From the NCBI GenBank assembly GCA_049287025.1, contig JBAQFA010000065.1:1-29793 (forward strand): 29,793 nucleotides of DNA. The letters run 5' to 3'. Of the stretch, positions 7,890-18,170 are shown one piece after another. The translations under genes were made by a program, and so were the position numbers. Each line of letters starts with the position of its first letter. The stretch's first letter is position 1. Origin of the DNA: UBA11710 sp049287025. GTDB taxonomy: Bacteria; Patescibacteriota; Patescibacteriia; Magasanikbacterales; UBA922. A model generated the notes under the pieces. It ran no database searches, was not told the DNA's origin, and saw nothing but the letters and a program-made list of their open reading frames with translations.

Positions 7890-9530
7890 CTAATTTTTTA
7901 TTTTAAACAATAAACCTCTTGTCAAATAATTTCTATTCACATACTCTTCATATCTAGCTATAACACTACCTTTATTATTCATTCCATACAAATAAAAATC
8001 TCCACCCGATCGTGATGACAAACCCTTATACGAAAATGGTTGATTTTCTTCATTATTAATTAATCCCGTACCATTAACTATTTGACCCAAATCATTAATA
8101 TTCTGAGAGCGTCCATTATCATTAATAATTTTTATAATTCCATCTTTCCAAACAAAAGAGTAATCCACCAAATAACCGCGATCATCTTCAAAACTACCAA
8201 CACCAATTATTTGTCCTTGATTATTTATTTCTAAAGCTCGACTATTTCCCCCGACAAACGGTGTGTTAATTGACAAATCATACATTATTCCATTTTTCCA
8301 CAAAAAAGCTCGGTCCAAGCCATTATTATCATTTACATAACCAATTACTTCCCCACTGTCATTTATAGAAGTGGCTCGACTTTCTCTGCCACCCATAGTT
8401 CCCAAATCACTCATCACGCCATCTTGCCACAAAAAAGCATGGAACATGAAAGATTTACCACTTATATCCTCTGTATTGGTAACAGTTGCATGTCCAACAA
8501 TTTGACCTAGATTATTAATATCATAGGCTGTGGCACCATATTTTTCTCCAGCCCCAGAAAATTTCCCCAAGTCTTTTATTTCTCCGTTTTCCCATAAAAC
8601 TGCGTGTATATCACCAGCATTATCAAGTCCAGGAATATAATCTTTTGGATCAAGTGGTAAACTACTGTAGCCCACTATTTGACCTTTATTATTTATTGAC
8701 ATGGCACAAGTTCCAGTAATGCCTAATAAATTTTTTAATTTTGTCATTTTTCCATTTTGCCAGTGAAAAGCAAAAACCTCTCCCCCATTCTCATCTACCA
8801 AAGAACAACCCACCACCTCATCATTATCATTTAAGGCAAACGGCTGAGTGACAACATTGGTACGAAAACCACCAAGATCCACCGGATCAATTTCTTGGGC
8901 TGACAAAATATTTATAGATTGTAAAATACTACTTTTAGTAATTGCTTCTTTACTAACACTGGTTTTAACCAATAAACTATTTGATTTTATATTTGTTGGG
9001 AAAGGAGTAACAACTTTTGTTTCCTGTACTGGGGTAGAAGTGGTAATTTTTATCTCTGGTTGGGTAACATTTTTAATTTCATTATTTACAAATGTACTTT
9101 CGTTATAAAAATTCACCTGTGCCTGACTAATTAAAACAATATCATCCCATTTTAAACCAGCGTCCAAAAAAGTGTTTTCATTTGGTATCCATTGTTTATT
9201 ACCGTTTTTAACAAGATAAACTTTGGCATCCACTGGAGATTTGATTAGAGCTGTATCTGGAATTTTTTTCATCTCTACTTCCGAAACAATTTTGATTTCA
9301 TTCCATTTGTAACCGCCCGCTTCAAAAACCTGTTCATTAGGAATATGCACACGACGATTATTGTCTACCAAATAAACTTTTGGATTATTGGCAGTTTTGA
9401 TGAGGGTGGTGGATTTAGTTTGGGCAATGCCAAAAATACCCAATGAAGCTAAAAGTAATAGGCAAATAAAGATATTTATTTTGATTTTGTTTTGAGACAT
9501 AAAAATATTTTTTAATTTATCAATCACCAT
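7890..9530 (-). CDS. HAF-repeat exported protein with two IPN modules
   Basis: This 546-residue surface protein starts with a hydrophobic signal or anchor segment (about 20-37). Two copies of a roughly 45-residue module (about 42-88 and 92-138) follow, with the core KVYLV...IPN...F...G.KW. This module is seen on many CPR surface proteins and, to my knowledge, has no assigned function. A Thr/Ser/Val-rich linker leads to at least five HAF-family extracellular repeats (about 215-500). Each reads roughly as AFLWQDG, DLG, a SIN-type turn, and GQIVGYS; the clearest is at about 364-400. The HAF fold is thought to be propeller-like. An internal ATG at 9500 (MSQNKIK) is an alternative start closer to the hydrophobic segment. 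It is probably the first gene of a unit with the LamG protein. Function is inferred only as surface display or adhesion. Confidence 0.75.
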   Translation of the reverse strand: MVIDKLKNIFMSQNKIKINIFICLLLLASLGIFGIAQTKSTTLIKTANNPKVYLVDNNRRVHIPNEQVFEAGGYKWNEIKIVSEVEMKKIPDTALIKSPVDAKVYLVKNGNKQWIPNENTFLDAGLKWDDIVLISQAQVNFYNESTFVNNEIKNVTQPEIKITTSTPVQETKVVTPFPTNIKSNSLLVKTSVSKEAITKSSILQSINILSAQEIDPVDLGGFRTNVVTQPFALNDNDEVVGCSLVDENGGEVFAFHWQNGKMTKLKNLLGITGTCAMSINNKGQIVGYSSLPLDPKDYIPGLDNAGDIHAVLWENGEIKDLGKFSGAGEKYGATAYDINNLGQIVGHATVTNTEDISGKSFMFHAFLWQDGVMSDLGTMGGRESRATSINDSGEVIGYVNDNNGLDRAFLWKNGIMYDLSINTPFVGGNSRALEINNQGQIIGVGSFEDDRGYLVDYSFVWKDGIIKIINDNGRSQNINDLGQIVNGTGLINNEENQPFSYKGLSSRSGGDFYLYGMNNKGSVIARYEEYVNRNYLTRGLLFKIKN

Positions 9531-9633
9531 ACTAAGTATTTTTTTTCATTTTTATTCATATTGTTATTTTATTTCAGTATAGTTTAATAAATTATTATTG
9601 AGACAAAAACACTATTATCCTTGTACAACGATA

Positions 9634-10218
9634 TTAATAACTTTCCAAAAATACCCAATCATCATCTATTCGTTCTGCATTTAAAATTCTTTTCTCATAT
9701 ACAACTTCGCCACCTATTTTAATTGGAAAATTTATTTCATATTTACATTCAAATCTTTTTGGACAGTACCTTATTTCCTTTGCACCCCCAACACCATAAC
9801 TTTTCCAAAAACTCAAAATATAGTCTGGTCCATCACCTATAAAATTAGTATATTTACTATTAGATACGTTAGTTTCATAAATCAACAAATCATAACCTAT
9901 CACCTCTTTGATGGGCAGTATTTCTTTCAAATAAATTGGTACTAGCTGATCTAAATTATTAGGATATTGACCATTTTTTTGCTTATAAAATTGTATTGTT
10001 TCCACCAATTTAGAATAATTTACTAATTTTGATGAAATAATTTTATTATTCAAGATAGGAAAAAATATTATCCAAAATAAAAATAAAAAAAACAAATTAA
10101 TTAATATAATTTTATATTTTTTAGAATAAAATATACTTTTTAAATATTTTTTGTCCAAAAAATAAAGAAATAAGTTCAAAACTAAAAAATAAAAGAAAGA
10201 ATAGTAGATTATGTACAT
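9634..10218 (-). CDS. Small membrane protein after the RHS gene, candidate immunity protein
   Basis: This 194-residue protein is not recognised with confidence. It begins with two strongly hydrophobic segments (about 3-20 and 37-55), separated by a basic loop. A soluble domain of about 140 residues follows, presumably outside the membrane. Its start (LVETIQFYKQKNGQYPNNLDQL) resembles the post-helix part of pseudopilin-like proteins. The start codon lies only 5 bases after the RHS stop codon, so translation is probably coupled. That is the place where RHS polymorphic toxins keep their immunity gene, which suggests protection from the RHS tip. The gene is visibly more A/T-rich than its neighbours, as is common for exchanged toxin/immunity modules. 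The alternative is an unrelated pseudopilin-like membrane protein. Immunity is inference from position. Confidence 0.6.
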   Translation of the reverse strand: MYIIYYSFFYFLVLNLFLYFLDKKYLKSIFYSKKYKIILINLFFLFLFWIIFFPILNNKIISSKLVNYSKLVETIQFYKQKNGQYPNNLDQLVPIYLKEILPIKEVIGYDLLIYETNVSNSKYTNFIGDGPDYILSFWKSYGVGGAKEIRYCPKRFECKYEINFPIKIGGEVVYEKRILNAERIDDDWVFLESY

Positions 10219-10223
10219 ATTAA

Positions 10224-13200
10224 CTAATTAGTGCCCCAATAATTATTACCCGGGGTGGAATAAAAATTATTACCCAGTTCCCAATTCAATACTTTATTTA
10301 ATTTTTTTTCATCAATATTTGTACCATATTTTTCATAAAGTGTGATACCAACATTAATCATCATTTGATCAATTGGATCATCAAAATAAGAATTATACCA
10401 TTCAGTTTTTGATGTACCCACAACTATTTGCGCCGCACCTGCTCCTGACCGCAACATCCAAGCAGGTAATCCAGCCGCTTTACCAGTATAACCAAAATTT
10501 ATATTACCCATTGTATCATACAATATACGACTATCATTTACATCCGCAATTTCAACAGGATCTTTTCCAAATCTTGCAAAATCTTCAATCTTGTAATCCC
10601 AATCACCCCCCGGTTTTACATGGTTATAAAAATTTAAATAAGTGTTCGCACGCTCAACTTCATAGACCAAATCTGCACTCAATTTTTCTCCTAATTTAGC
10701 GGTTGGGTTCCACCATGGAATTTCGTCTGCTTTTTTCAAAGCATTATAATATGCTAATAAATCTTGATTATGTTCTTCATACATCTCTTGGCCGTTATTT
10801 TTTAATTTATAAATCAAATCTGACGTCACATCATAACAGATAAAACATTCATTTTCTTGTATTTTCTCCTCTTCCCCACTCGGATCTGTATATTTCAATG
10901 GATTATTCTTCACATAAATATATCCATTTCTACTCAATGCATCACCGACTCTACCCAATACTGAATCTCTTGAAATAAATCTACCAGTCACTGGGTTGTA
11001 ATAACGCGCATTGTAATAATACAATTCTGATTCTGGATCAAATTCTTGATTGGTAAATAAATAGTTTGTATCTTGTGTGCCTTCATAACCCATGACAGCA
11101 CCAAAGGGGTCATATTCAAACTCTGCCACTTTATTTGCTTGTTCATCTGTAAGTAAAACTGTTGAACCCAAGACATCCGTATGAACATAGGTTAATTTTC
11201 CACTATTATCCAATTCAGCAATTTGTTCCAAACCATAGACCAAAGTTTTTTGGTTTACTCCTAGACCGTCCAGTTCATTCAAAACTCTTAGACCATTATT
11301 AATATAGTAAGTAGTTTCTGACTGAGTATTATTAATTGATTTCTTTATACGATTACCAAATTCATCGTAAGCAAAAGCTAGAGTATTGTCTGGCCGACCA
11401 TTGGTATATTGATAACGAATACCTGTTAATTGACCAAGGGCGTTCCAAGAATAGGTATTAGTAAATTGGGTTTGATTTAATTGTTTGGTAATTTCTGTTT
11501 CAAGCGAACCATTACTATCATAAGTTAAATCAGTTGTTAGTACGTTATTTTTTGTATAACTATTCAATTCATTAGAATTGATAGCATAAGTATAGCTAGT
11601 ATCACCATTGACTGTGTGCAAAGTTAAACGATTACCCCAATTATCATAAGTATAACTCAAATCATTAGTCCCTGGTAGATTGGAATAGTCAACATTAGTT
11701 AACTGACCTAAATTATCATAAGTATAATTTAATGTTCGGTTATCATTTTCTTTTACACTAGTACGATTGGATTCAGCATCATAATTATATTCATGTTTGA
11801 ATAGAGTACTAGTTCCAGAAATAATTTCTTGGGTAGTTAATCTTTGTAAATCATCATAAGTGTAATTTGACATCACGCCATTACCATAAGTTAAACTGGC
11901 TGGCTTACCAATTGAATTGTAATTATAAGTAGCTAAGGTTTTTGTACCCTGGACTACATCAGCCAATAATCCGCGATTATCATAATTATAAGTAATTATA
12001 GCACCACTAGCATCAGTCAGAGTTTTTAAAGTATCGTCAGCATAATATGAGCGAGAGATGGTGTAGGTTTTGCCTGGTAAATCAGCAAAAACTCTGGATT
12101 CAGTGAGATTGCGATTTTTATTATCATAAGTATAATTAACCGAACCATTAATATCATTAACAGCTAAAACATTGTTCCATTGATCATAACTATAGGTAGA
12201 AGTGCCTTGACCTGGTACATTTTTGATAATCGGAAGATTTAAATTATCATAAACATAACTAACTACTTCACCATTACCATTAGTTTGCGTTAATTGATTA
12301 CCCACAGCATCATAAGTAACTGATTCAACTTTATTACCGGGATAAGTTATTTTTGTTTGACGATTTAATTTGTCATATTCAAAATTCGTAACTTTACCAG
12401 CCACACTAGTTGATAACTTGTTACCATTATTATCATAAGTATAAGTTGTAATAATACTTTGTGGATTTGTTTCGGTGACAAGTCTATTTAATTTGTTATA
12501 AGTAAAACTAGTGGTAAAATTTCTTTTATCTTTCTCAGAAAGTTTATTACCGACTGCATCATAAGTATATACTCTACTCTTGCCCAAAGTGTCAGTGATA
12601 GTAGTTAGACGATTGCCATTATCATAAACATAATTAGTCACTTCATTGTCAGGGTAAGTAATACTAGTTTTATTACCTACTTTGTCATAAGTATATGAAG
12701 TCTGATTATTGGCTGGATCTTTTTCTGTAAGCAAACGATCAAAATTGTCATAAGTAAATGTCCAGGTACGATTTATGGCATCAGTCTTGGTTAGAACATT
12801 ACCAACATTGTCATAGGTAAATGAATTCCCATTACCATAAGCATCTTTATCACTAACTTTATGATTTCTATTATCATAAGTGAATTCACTGATATGATTA
12901 CTACTCGTACCATCAGCATTTCTTCTGTAAATTATCTTGGTCAAATTAGAATTCTTGTCATAGTAGCTGATAGTTTCTTTGCCAACTGGATTTACTTCTT
13001 TAATTTGACGATTTAAACCATCATAATAATAATTTGTAGTATGATTATTTTTATCAGTTATAGATTTTTTATTACCATTTTTGTCATAAGTATAGATTTC
13101 TACATGATTGGTAGGATCCGTAACAATTAATACTTGATTATTTAGATTATAAGTATAATTTGTAACATTACCACTAGCATCAGTGGCAGAAATTACTCTG

Positions 13201-16200
13201 CCTAGACCGTCATACTGTTGTTGGGTTGAAACATAGTTAGTAATATCTAAATAGTTTCTAGTTTCAATTTTTTGATTTCTTGCATCATAGACATAAACAA
13301 TTTTTTGCCCCAGTGAATTAGTTTCGGAAACTAAATTACCAGTAGCATCATAAGTATAATTAATAGTATTGACTGGAGTTTGTTTCGTAATTACACGATT
13401 AGCAGAATCATAAGTATAAATTGTTTCTCGATTTAATTCATCAATGTCTTTCAATTTATTACCTACCCAATCATATTGTGATGATACGGTTGAGCCAGAT
13501 TTTGTAGCAGATAATAAACTAGCATTAATATCTTTGTCATAAACATTTGTAGTAATTCTACCCAATTCATCGGTTGTTGTTAATGGATGATCTTCTACGT
13601 CGTAAGTATATAATTGATAAGTATTATCTGGATTTGTTACTTGACGCAAATTACCGCGGTAATCATAATTATAATTATAAATATTTCCTTTAGCATCTGT
13701 TTGCCGAGTACGATGCCCATAGATATTGTATAAATAATAATTAGTAATATTTTCGGCAGTATTATCAACATTTTTAACAACTATTGATTCACTGGTCGGA
13801 TAATTATTTCCGGCATCATAAACATACGTAGTAGTAGCACCATTCTTATCTACAGAAGACAAAACATTACCATAAGCATCATAATTTAAATACTGCTTAT
13901 AACCCATTGGGTCTGTAGTATTGGAAATATTACCATTGGCAGGATTAATCGTGAAACTATTGGTTTGAGTAAGAGTTACACCAGATTTTACAGAAGTAAT
14001 AACAGAAGAAGTTAGACGATTAAAATTGTTCTCATAAGTATATGTTTTTTCAGTATGATTACCATTGACATCAGGAAGAATCTCTTTGGTTAAACGACGA
14101 CGGGAATCATAAGTATAAGTAGAAACAGCCCCATTAGCATTAGTGTAAGTGGCGGGCATACCATTGGTATCATAAGTCCAAGTCTGGGCTTGACCTAATC
14201 CATTGGCTTGATAGATTTTGAGTTCGCTGGAATTGAAACAAACTTTGTCAGTGTAATACTCAGTAGTATTGCGATAATTTTTTGTGATTGTACAGTGAGC
14301 ACTGCCAGGTACACCAGCATCAGTATTATCATTGTAAACTATTTCGTAAATAAAACGTTTGTCACCAGATCCTAAGTTCGGATTTTTTTCATATTGTTTA
14401 GTTACTCTACCAGTAGCATCGTATTCATTATAAAGCACAGTTCCTCGTGGATCTTTATATTCAGTCATCAAACCACTGGAACTATAAGTAAAATAAGAAT
14501 TTAAATTAACCACTGACTCTGATTGATAAAAATTTTCTTGATGTACTTGGGTTAAATAATTATTACTATCATAAGTATAACTGGCAATTAATTTACTTGT
14601 TCCTGACAAAGACTCTCTAATTTCTTTGACTTTATCCCAATGTGGGTCAGTATCACTCGTTGGATAAATAAACTGTACCGCTCTACCAGATGGATCAGTA
14701 ATTACGGATAATAACTTGATACCATTCTTGGTAATATAAGTAAATTGGGTAGTATTATTATTAGTATCAACCACACTTTCCACCATACCAACATTATTGA
14801 TTCCGCTATCTGGACGGAAAGAAAATTTATATTTGATACCATCTAAAGTACGGTAGACCAAATAACCACTTTCATTATAAAGTGTATCACTATTTCCCTT
14901 ATCAGCGACATAAGTTGTACCACCATCAGGCGTGGTAAAATATGCAACGGTTGAGCCACCAAGATAGATTTGTACTTCTTTGGTGCTTGGATCTTGGAAA
15001 TAATACATGTGATTGGAACTAGACCAACCTGCGCCAAAACGTTCATTTCTTTCTACTGCCTTACTATTATAAGTCCGAGAAATTTTAATTGGGAAACCTC
15101 TCCCTTTCAAAACAAAATCAGTTTGTTCAAATTCAAATGCCCCATTACGACTATTTACCGGATCAGCAGTAGCATTGCTGGCTATCATTAAACTGCCTTT
15201 ATCAGCGGCAATCGAAAAATTCTTCATGTAGTTAGCTTTATCCGCAATCAAAATTTGACCATTTGCCTTGGTACCTACAGGGATGGTAATCGCTGCTGGC
15301 AAGCTATTGGCTGGTACACTGCTTCCTCCTCCACCGCCACTGCTCCATTGTTGAATTGGCACACTATTAGATGTGATATAAGTATTATTGCTTTCATTAC
15401 TCTCAGTAAAATCACCATTAACGTCTAGAGCAATTCTAACATTATAAGTATTGTAGGCTGCAAGCCCACTTGGAATAGAACCTGTCAAAGTCACACTGGT
15501 CTGCCCACCAGCACTAACATTAAAACTAGAAGGACTTAAACTAGTTAAATACCAAACTTGCCCCTGACTATTTACTATTCCTAAATTATAAGTAATTCCA
15601 TTAGCGTTAACTGTCCCATTATTTTTGATTACTCCATTTACGGTTATTGTTCCACCATTCCCCCAATAATGTAGGCTAGTGTCCGAAATTGATAAACTGG
15701 TAGGTGTAAGTTCAAAACCAGTGGCTACAAAAGTAGGATAAATATAGGTAGTATTATTACTAGTGTTAGTTTCTCCAGAAACTGAAGTTATTGTAAGCTG
15801 AATTTCATGCTCACCAACACTATCATCGTTAGCGGTAGTAAAATTTTTCGAAACATTTGCTGTACCACCAGCAGACAATGATGAAACTGAGGCTGTACCC
15901 AAATTAATACCATCACGATAAAAAGTTACCACCGTACTGTTAGCTGTAGCTGTTCCATTATTTTTAATCGTGGCATTAATTGTAGTTTGACCACCAATCA
16001 CTGGTGAAGTTGGATTAACTGTTGGTGTGCCAGAAAAGGTTAGATCTGGAATTGCTGGAGCACTCACAGTAATTGCAATCTTGTCAGAATTATTAGTTTC
16101 ATCTGATTCGTCTATCAAACTACTCCAATCAGCAATAAAACATATATATCGGGTTCCGACCTGAGCATCAGTTGGTATTGTTATGGTAGCTTCATCCTCT

Positions 16201-18026
16201 GTAGAAATTGTTCCTGCAGTTAAACTACCGGAAGAGTCATCCGCTCTATAAATATCACTACCCGATGAACAGGTGCTGTTGGCAGAATAATAATAACCAA
16301 CACGTGAAGTAGCCGCATTGCCTGTCCCTTGATTTTTTACTTTTACTTTTACATCAACCGACTGACCTGGTGTGACAGTGGTGCTGCCAACAATTGTCTT
16401 ACTATAGATAACTAAATCTGGTTTAGCTACTGCGGTTGTAATAATTTTTATATAAGGACTAGAAACGTCAGCCCCAGCTGAATATTCTTTTGATGTAAAG
16501 ACAAATAACTGATTTGCCCAAGAAGCTGGGGGGGTATTACCCGATGACCAAAGACCAGAATTTTCCACAACTACAGCAAAATAACCAGAAGGTGAATTAT
16601 ACCAAGACTTGGCCGTATTGGTGAGATCCCACATATACCACTTATTATTTGTAGCTGTAGAAACCGTAATAGCACTATCCAATTCAGTTAATTTTGTTCT
16701 AACTGTTGAATAACTATAAGCATTTGATAAACCACTAGGTATAGTTGTAGGATTAACTGGACTAGTCACTTTTTTTGCTTTTAGAGAAGCGCTACCAGCA
16801 TTACCAGAGCCTTTAGTATTGTAATACATATGCAATTCAGCACTACTAATAGTCCCAAGTGTGGTCAAATCAGGTAGATCAAAATATAAAAGAGCATGCC
16901 TAGTGTAATAGCTACCACTCAAATAACTACCAATAAACAATTTTTGATTATTTGCTGGGTTATTTGCATCACAATTACCTGCTGGATTACAAATTCCTCC
17001 ACCAGTATCATTGGCAGAACTTTTTGTCCTAAAAAAGAAATTTCTTAAAGTACAAGTCATGTTGTTGGCAGTCACCTCACTACAACCAACATATGTAGGG
17101 TCAATAATGACTGGTAAAACACGTTCTTTAGCTAACAAATATTTACCTTCCACTTGTACACCAACTTTCAATATTCTATTTTTCTTATCAATTTTTACAA
17201 ATTGTTTAGGAACGTATAAATTTGGATTTTCCACAAATTCTGAAGGATGACCACTGGAATCAGAAGCTATAGCGGTACTAATATCAACTCTATTACCCTC
17301 ATTATCTTTTAAATAAAGACCTTTCTGAGTAATATCTTGATCATTTGATATCAAAGTGCCATTAGCCAAATAAGCATTATAGCTATTACCTAAATTAATT
17401 TGCTCCCAAATTACTAAATTATCACTGTCTTTAAAATTTACTGGTAATTCTTTAATAATAATATTTTTTTGTCTTGATTGACCATAATCTACAAACTGAA
17501 AATCAATACCTGGATAGACATTAGATAAATTAGAAATACTCCTATTATCAATGTTCTCTTGGTTTAAATTTGAAACAATTGGTTTAACTATATTCTTATT
17601 GCCATATTCCAAATCACCAGCTGATATTTCAAGACTATTTTTTTTACTAAACAAACTGAGAGAATAATTATAACCCGGTCTAGTGGATTTATAAATTTTG
17701 CTTTTAGTCTCTTCATTAAATAAATTCCAATCTTTAGACCGTAATTTCAATTCACCATTAGCTTGTCTTTCTACCTGTCTTGCCTCTGTATAAATTTTAT
17801 ATACGGAACGTCCATCTTGTAAATCTGCCTTATCTTTAAATTGGTCTATTACCTTAAAAGCCGAATCTGGGACATTATTTGCGTCCAAAAAGATAGGACT
17901 TTGGATTGATTCACCCACCGCCACACTGTCAACCGCTTTGGCAGTCCACCAAAATCCAGTACAGACAAAAATTGAAATTAAGACTGCACTAACTAACCAA
18001 TATTTATTTTTGTTGATTTTATACAT
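10224..18026 (-). CDS. Giant RHS/YD-repeat surface toxin
   Basis: This 2600-residue exported protein resembles RHS and WapA-type polymorphic toxins. A membrane or signal segment (about 9-31) is followed by an unassigned region (about 40-310). A DNRLRE-like beta domain lies at about 360-530 (LLYFDLPDL to SPYIKI). Three CARDB-like domains follow (about 536-655, 658-770, 773-890), then a Gly-rich linker near 899. A DUF6531-like entry comes next (about 940-1060, DPVNSRNGAFEF). Several dozen YD repeats, spaced about 21 residues, run to about 2280. The RHS core is at 2280-2360, with DPFG, LYYYNARYYNP and TGRFISRD. The last 240 residues form a separate tip whose end resembles bacterial toxin 44. In known RHS proteins the repeats form a shell around the toxin. 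A membrane protein gene follows after 5 bases. A terminator-like hairpin sits just before the ATG. Target (host or competitor) is unknown. Confidence 0.88.
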   Translation of the reverse strand: MYKINKNKYWLVSAVLISIFVCTGFWWTAKAVDSVAVGESIQSPIFLDANNVPDSAFKVIDQFKDKADLQDGRSVYKIYTEARQVERQANGELKLRSKDWNLFNEETKSKIYKSTRPGYNYSLSLFSKKNSLEISAGDLEYGNKNIVKPIVSNLNQENIDNRSISNLSNVYPGIDFQFVDYGQSRQKNIIIKELPVNFKDSDNLVIWEQINLGNSYNAYLANGTLISNDQDITQKGLYLKDNEGNRVDISTAIASDSSGHPSEFVENPNLYVPKQFVKIDKKNRILKVGVQVEGKYLLAKERVLPVIIDPTYVGCSEVTANNMTCTLRNFFFRTKSSANDTGGGICNPAGNCDANNPANNQKLFIGSYLSGSYYTRHALLYFDLPDLTTLGTISSAELHMYYNTKGSGNAGSASLKAKKVTSPVNPTTIPSGLSNAYSYSTVRTKLTELDSAITVSTATNNKWYMWDLTNTAKSWYNSPSGYFAVVVENSGLWSSGNTPPASWANQLFVFTSKEYSAGADVSSPYIKIITTAVAKPDLVIYSKTIVGSTTVTPGQSVDVKVKVKNQGTGNAATSRVGYYYSANSTCSSGSDIYRADDSSGSLTAGTISTEDEATITIPTDAQVGTRYICFIADWSSLIDESDETNNSDKIAITVSAPAIPDLTFSGTPTVNPTSPVIGGQTTINATIKNNGTATANSTVVTFYRDGINLGTASVSSLSAGGTANVSKNFTTANDDSVGEHEIQLTITSVSGETNTSNNTTYIYPTFVATGFELTPTSLSISDTSLHYWGNGGTITVNGVIKNNGTVNANGITYNLGIVNSQGQVWYLTSLSPSSFNVSAGGQTSVTLTGSIPSGLAAYNTYNVRIALDVNGDFTESNESNNTYITSNSVPIQQWSSGGGGGSSVPANSLPAAITIPVGTKANGQILIADKANYMKNFSIAADKGSLMIASNATADPVNSRNGAFEFEQTDFVLKGRGFPIKISRTYNSKAVERNERFGAGWSSSNHMYYFQDPSTKEVQIYLGGSTVAYFTTPDGGTTYVADKGNSDTLYNESGYLVYRTLDGIKYKFSFRPDSGINNVGMVESVVDTNNNTTQFTYITKNGIKLLSVITDPSGRAVQFIYPTSDTDPHWDKVKEIRESLSGTSKLIASYTYDSNNYLTQVHQENFYQSESVVNLNSYFTYSSSGLMTEYKDPRGTVLYNEYDATGRVTKQYEKNPNLGSGDKRFIYEIVYNDNTDAGVPGSAHCTITKNYRNTTEYYTDKVCFNSSELKIYQANGLGQAQTWTYDTNGMPATYTNANGAVSTYTYDSRRRLTKEILPDVNGNHTEKTYTYENNFNRLTSSVITSVKSGVTLTQTNSFTINPANGNISNTTDPMGYKQYLNYDAYGNVLSSVDKNGATTTYVYDAGNNYPTSESIVVKNVDNTAENITNYYLYNIYGHRTRQTDAKGNIYNYNYDYRGNLRQVTNPDNTYQLYTYDVEDHPLTTTDELGRITTNVYDKDINASLLSATKSGSTVSSQYDWVGNKLKDIDELNRETIYTYDSANRVITKQTPVNTINYTYDATGNLVSETNSLGQKIVYVYDARNQKIETRNYLDITNYVSTQQQYDGLGRVISATDASGNVTNYTYNLNNQVLIVTDPTNHVEIYTYDKNGNKKSITDKNNHTTNYYYDGLNRQIKEVNPVGKETISYYDKNSNLTKIIYRRNADGTSSNHISEFTYDNRNHKVSDKDAYGNGNSFTYDNVGNVLTKTDAINRTWTFTYDNFDRLLTEKDPANNQTSYTYDKVGNKTSITYPDNEVTNYVYDNGNRLTTITDTLGKSRVYTYDAVGNKLSEKDKRNFTTSFTYNKLNRLVTETNPQSIITTYTYDNNGNKLSTSVAGKVTNFEYDKLNRQTKITYPGNKVESVTYDAVGNQLTQTNGNGEVVSYVYDNLNLPIIKNVPGQGTSTYSYDQWNNVLAVNDINGSVNYTYDNKNRNLTESRVFADLPGKTYTISRSYYADDTLKTLTDASGAIITYNYDNRGLLADVVQGTKTLATYNYNSIGKPASLTYGNGVMSNYTYDDLQRLTTQEIISGTSTLFKHEYNYDAESNRTSVKENDNRTLNYTYDNLGQLTNVDYSNLPGTNDLSYTYDNWGNRLTLHTVNGDTSYTYAINSNELNSYTKNNVLTTDLTYDSNGSLETEITKQLNQTQFTNTYSWNALGQLTGIRYQYTNGRPDNTLAFAYDEFGNRIKKSINNTQSETTYYINNGLRVLNELDGLGVNQKTLVYGLEQIAELDNSGKLTYVHTDVLGSTVLLTDEQANKVAEFEYDPFGAVMGYEGTQDTNYLFTNQEFDPESELYYYNARYYNPVTGRFISRDSVLGRVGDALSRNGYIYVKNNPLKYTDPSGEEEKIQENECFICYDVTSDLIYKLKNNGQEMYEEHNQDLLAYYNALKKADEIPWWNPTAKLGEKLSADLVYEVERANTYLNFYNHVKPGGDWDYKIEDFARFGKDPVEIADVNDSRILYDTMGNINFGYTGKAAGLPAWMLRSGAGAAQIVVGTSKTEWYNSYFDDPIDQMMINVGITLYEKYGTNIDEKKLNKVLNWELGNNFYSTPGNNYWGTN
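10323..10637 (-). other. C-terminal tip domain resembling bacterial toxin 44
   Basis: Residues about 2464-2568 of the RHS protein. The order of motifs is NFYNHVKPGGDWDYK, then GNINFGYTGKAAGLP, then GAGAAQ, then DDPIDQMMINVGITLY. From memory this pattern matches the toxin 44 family found at the ends of polymorphic toxins. The domain lies past the RHS core, as toxic tips do. The match was not tested by profile search, and the enzymatic activity is not established from the sequence. Confidence 0.6.
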
Positions 18027-18036
18027 ATTTTTGAAT

Positions 18037-18060
18037 AAAAAATCCCCTTTTTAAAGGGGA
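18037..18060 (-). terminator. Terminator-like hairpin in the RHS leader (possible attenuator)
   Basis: Read on the minus strand, TCCCCTTT and AAAGGGGA form a perfect 8-base stem (18060-18053 with 18050-18043) around a 2-base loop. Six T follow (18042-18037), and the RHS ATG begins 10 bases later. Another terminator at 18255-18279 already serves the upstream gene. A hairpin here would therefore stop transcripts meant for the RHS gene, which suggests regulation by read-through. Confidence 0.55.
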
Positions 18061-18170
18061 ATATTATTAAATAAATACAATTTAATTCTAAGAAATATAC
18101 CTGCACAACTAATACCATCGTAAAATAGATTTTGTTCTATCAAATTCATAAAAAAATATTAACTGTCTAT

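Noticed and set aside
11500..14600. Regularly spaced repeated words that could suggest a CRISPR array
   Set aside because: The repeats are in one open frame, spaced about 63 bases (21 codons), and encode YD repeats of the RHS protein.
14843..15191. Overlapping opposite-strand frames inside the RHS gene
   Set aside because: These are shadows of the long YD-repeat frame, with no start signals or recognisable protein features.
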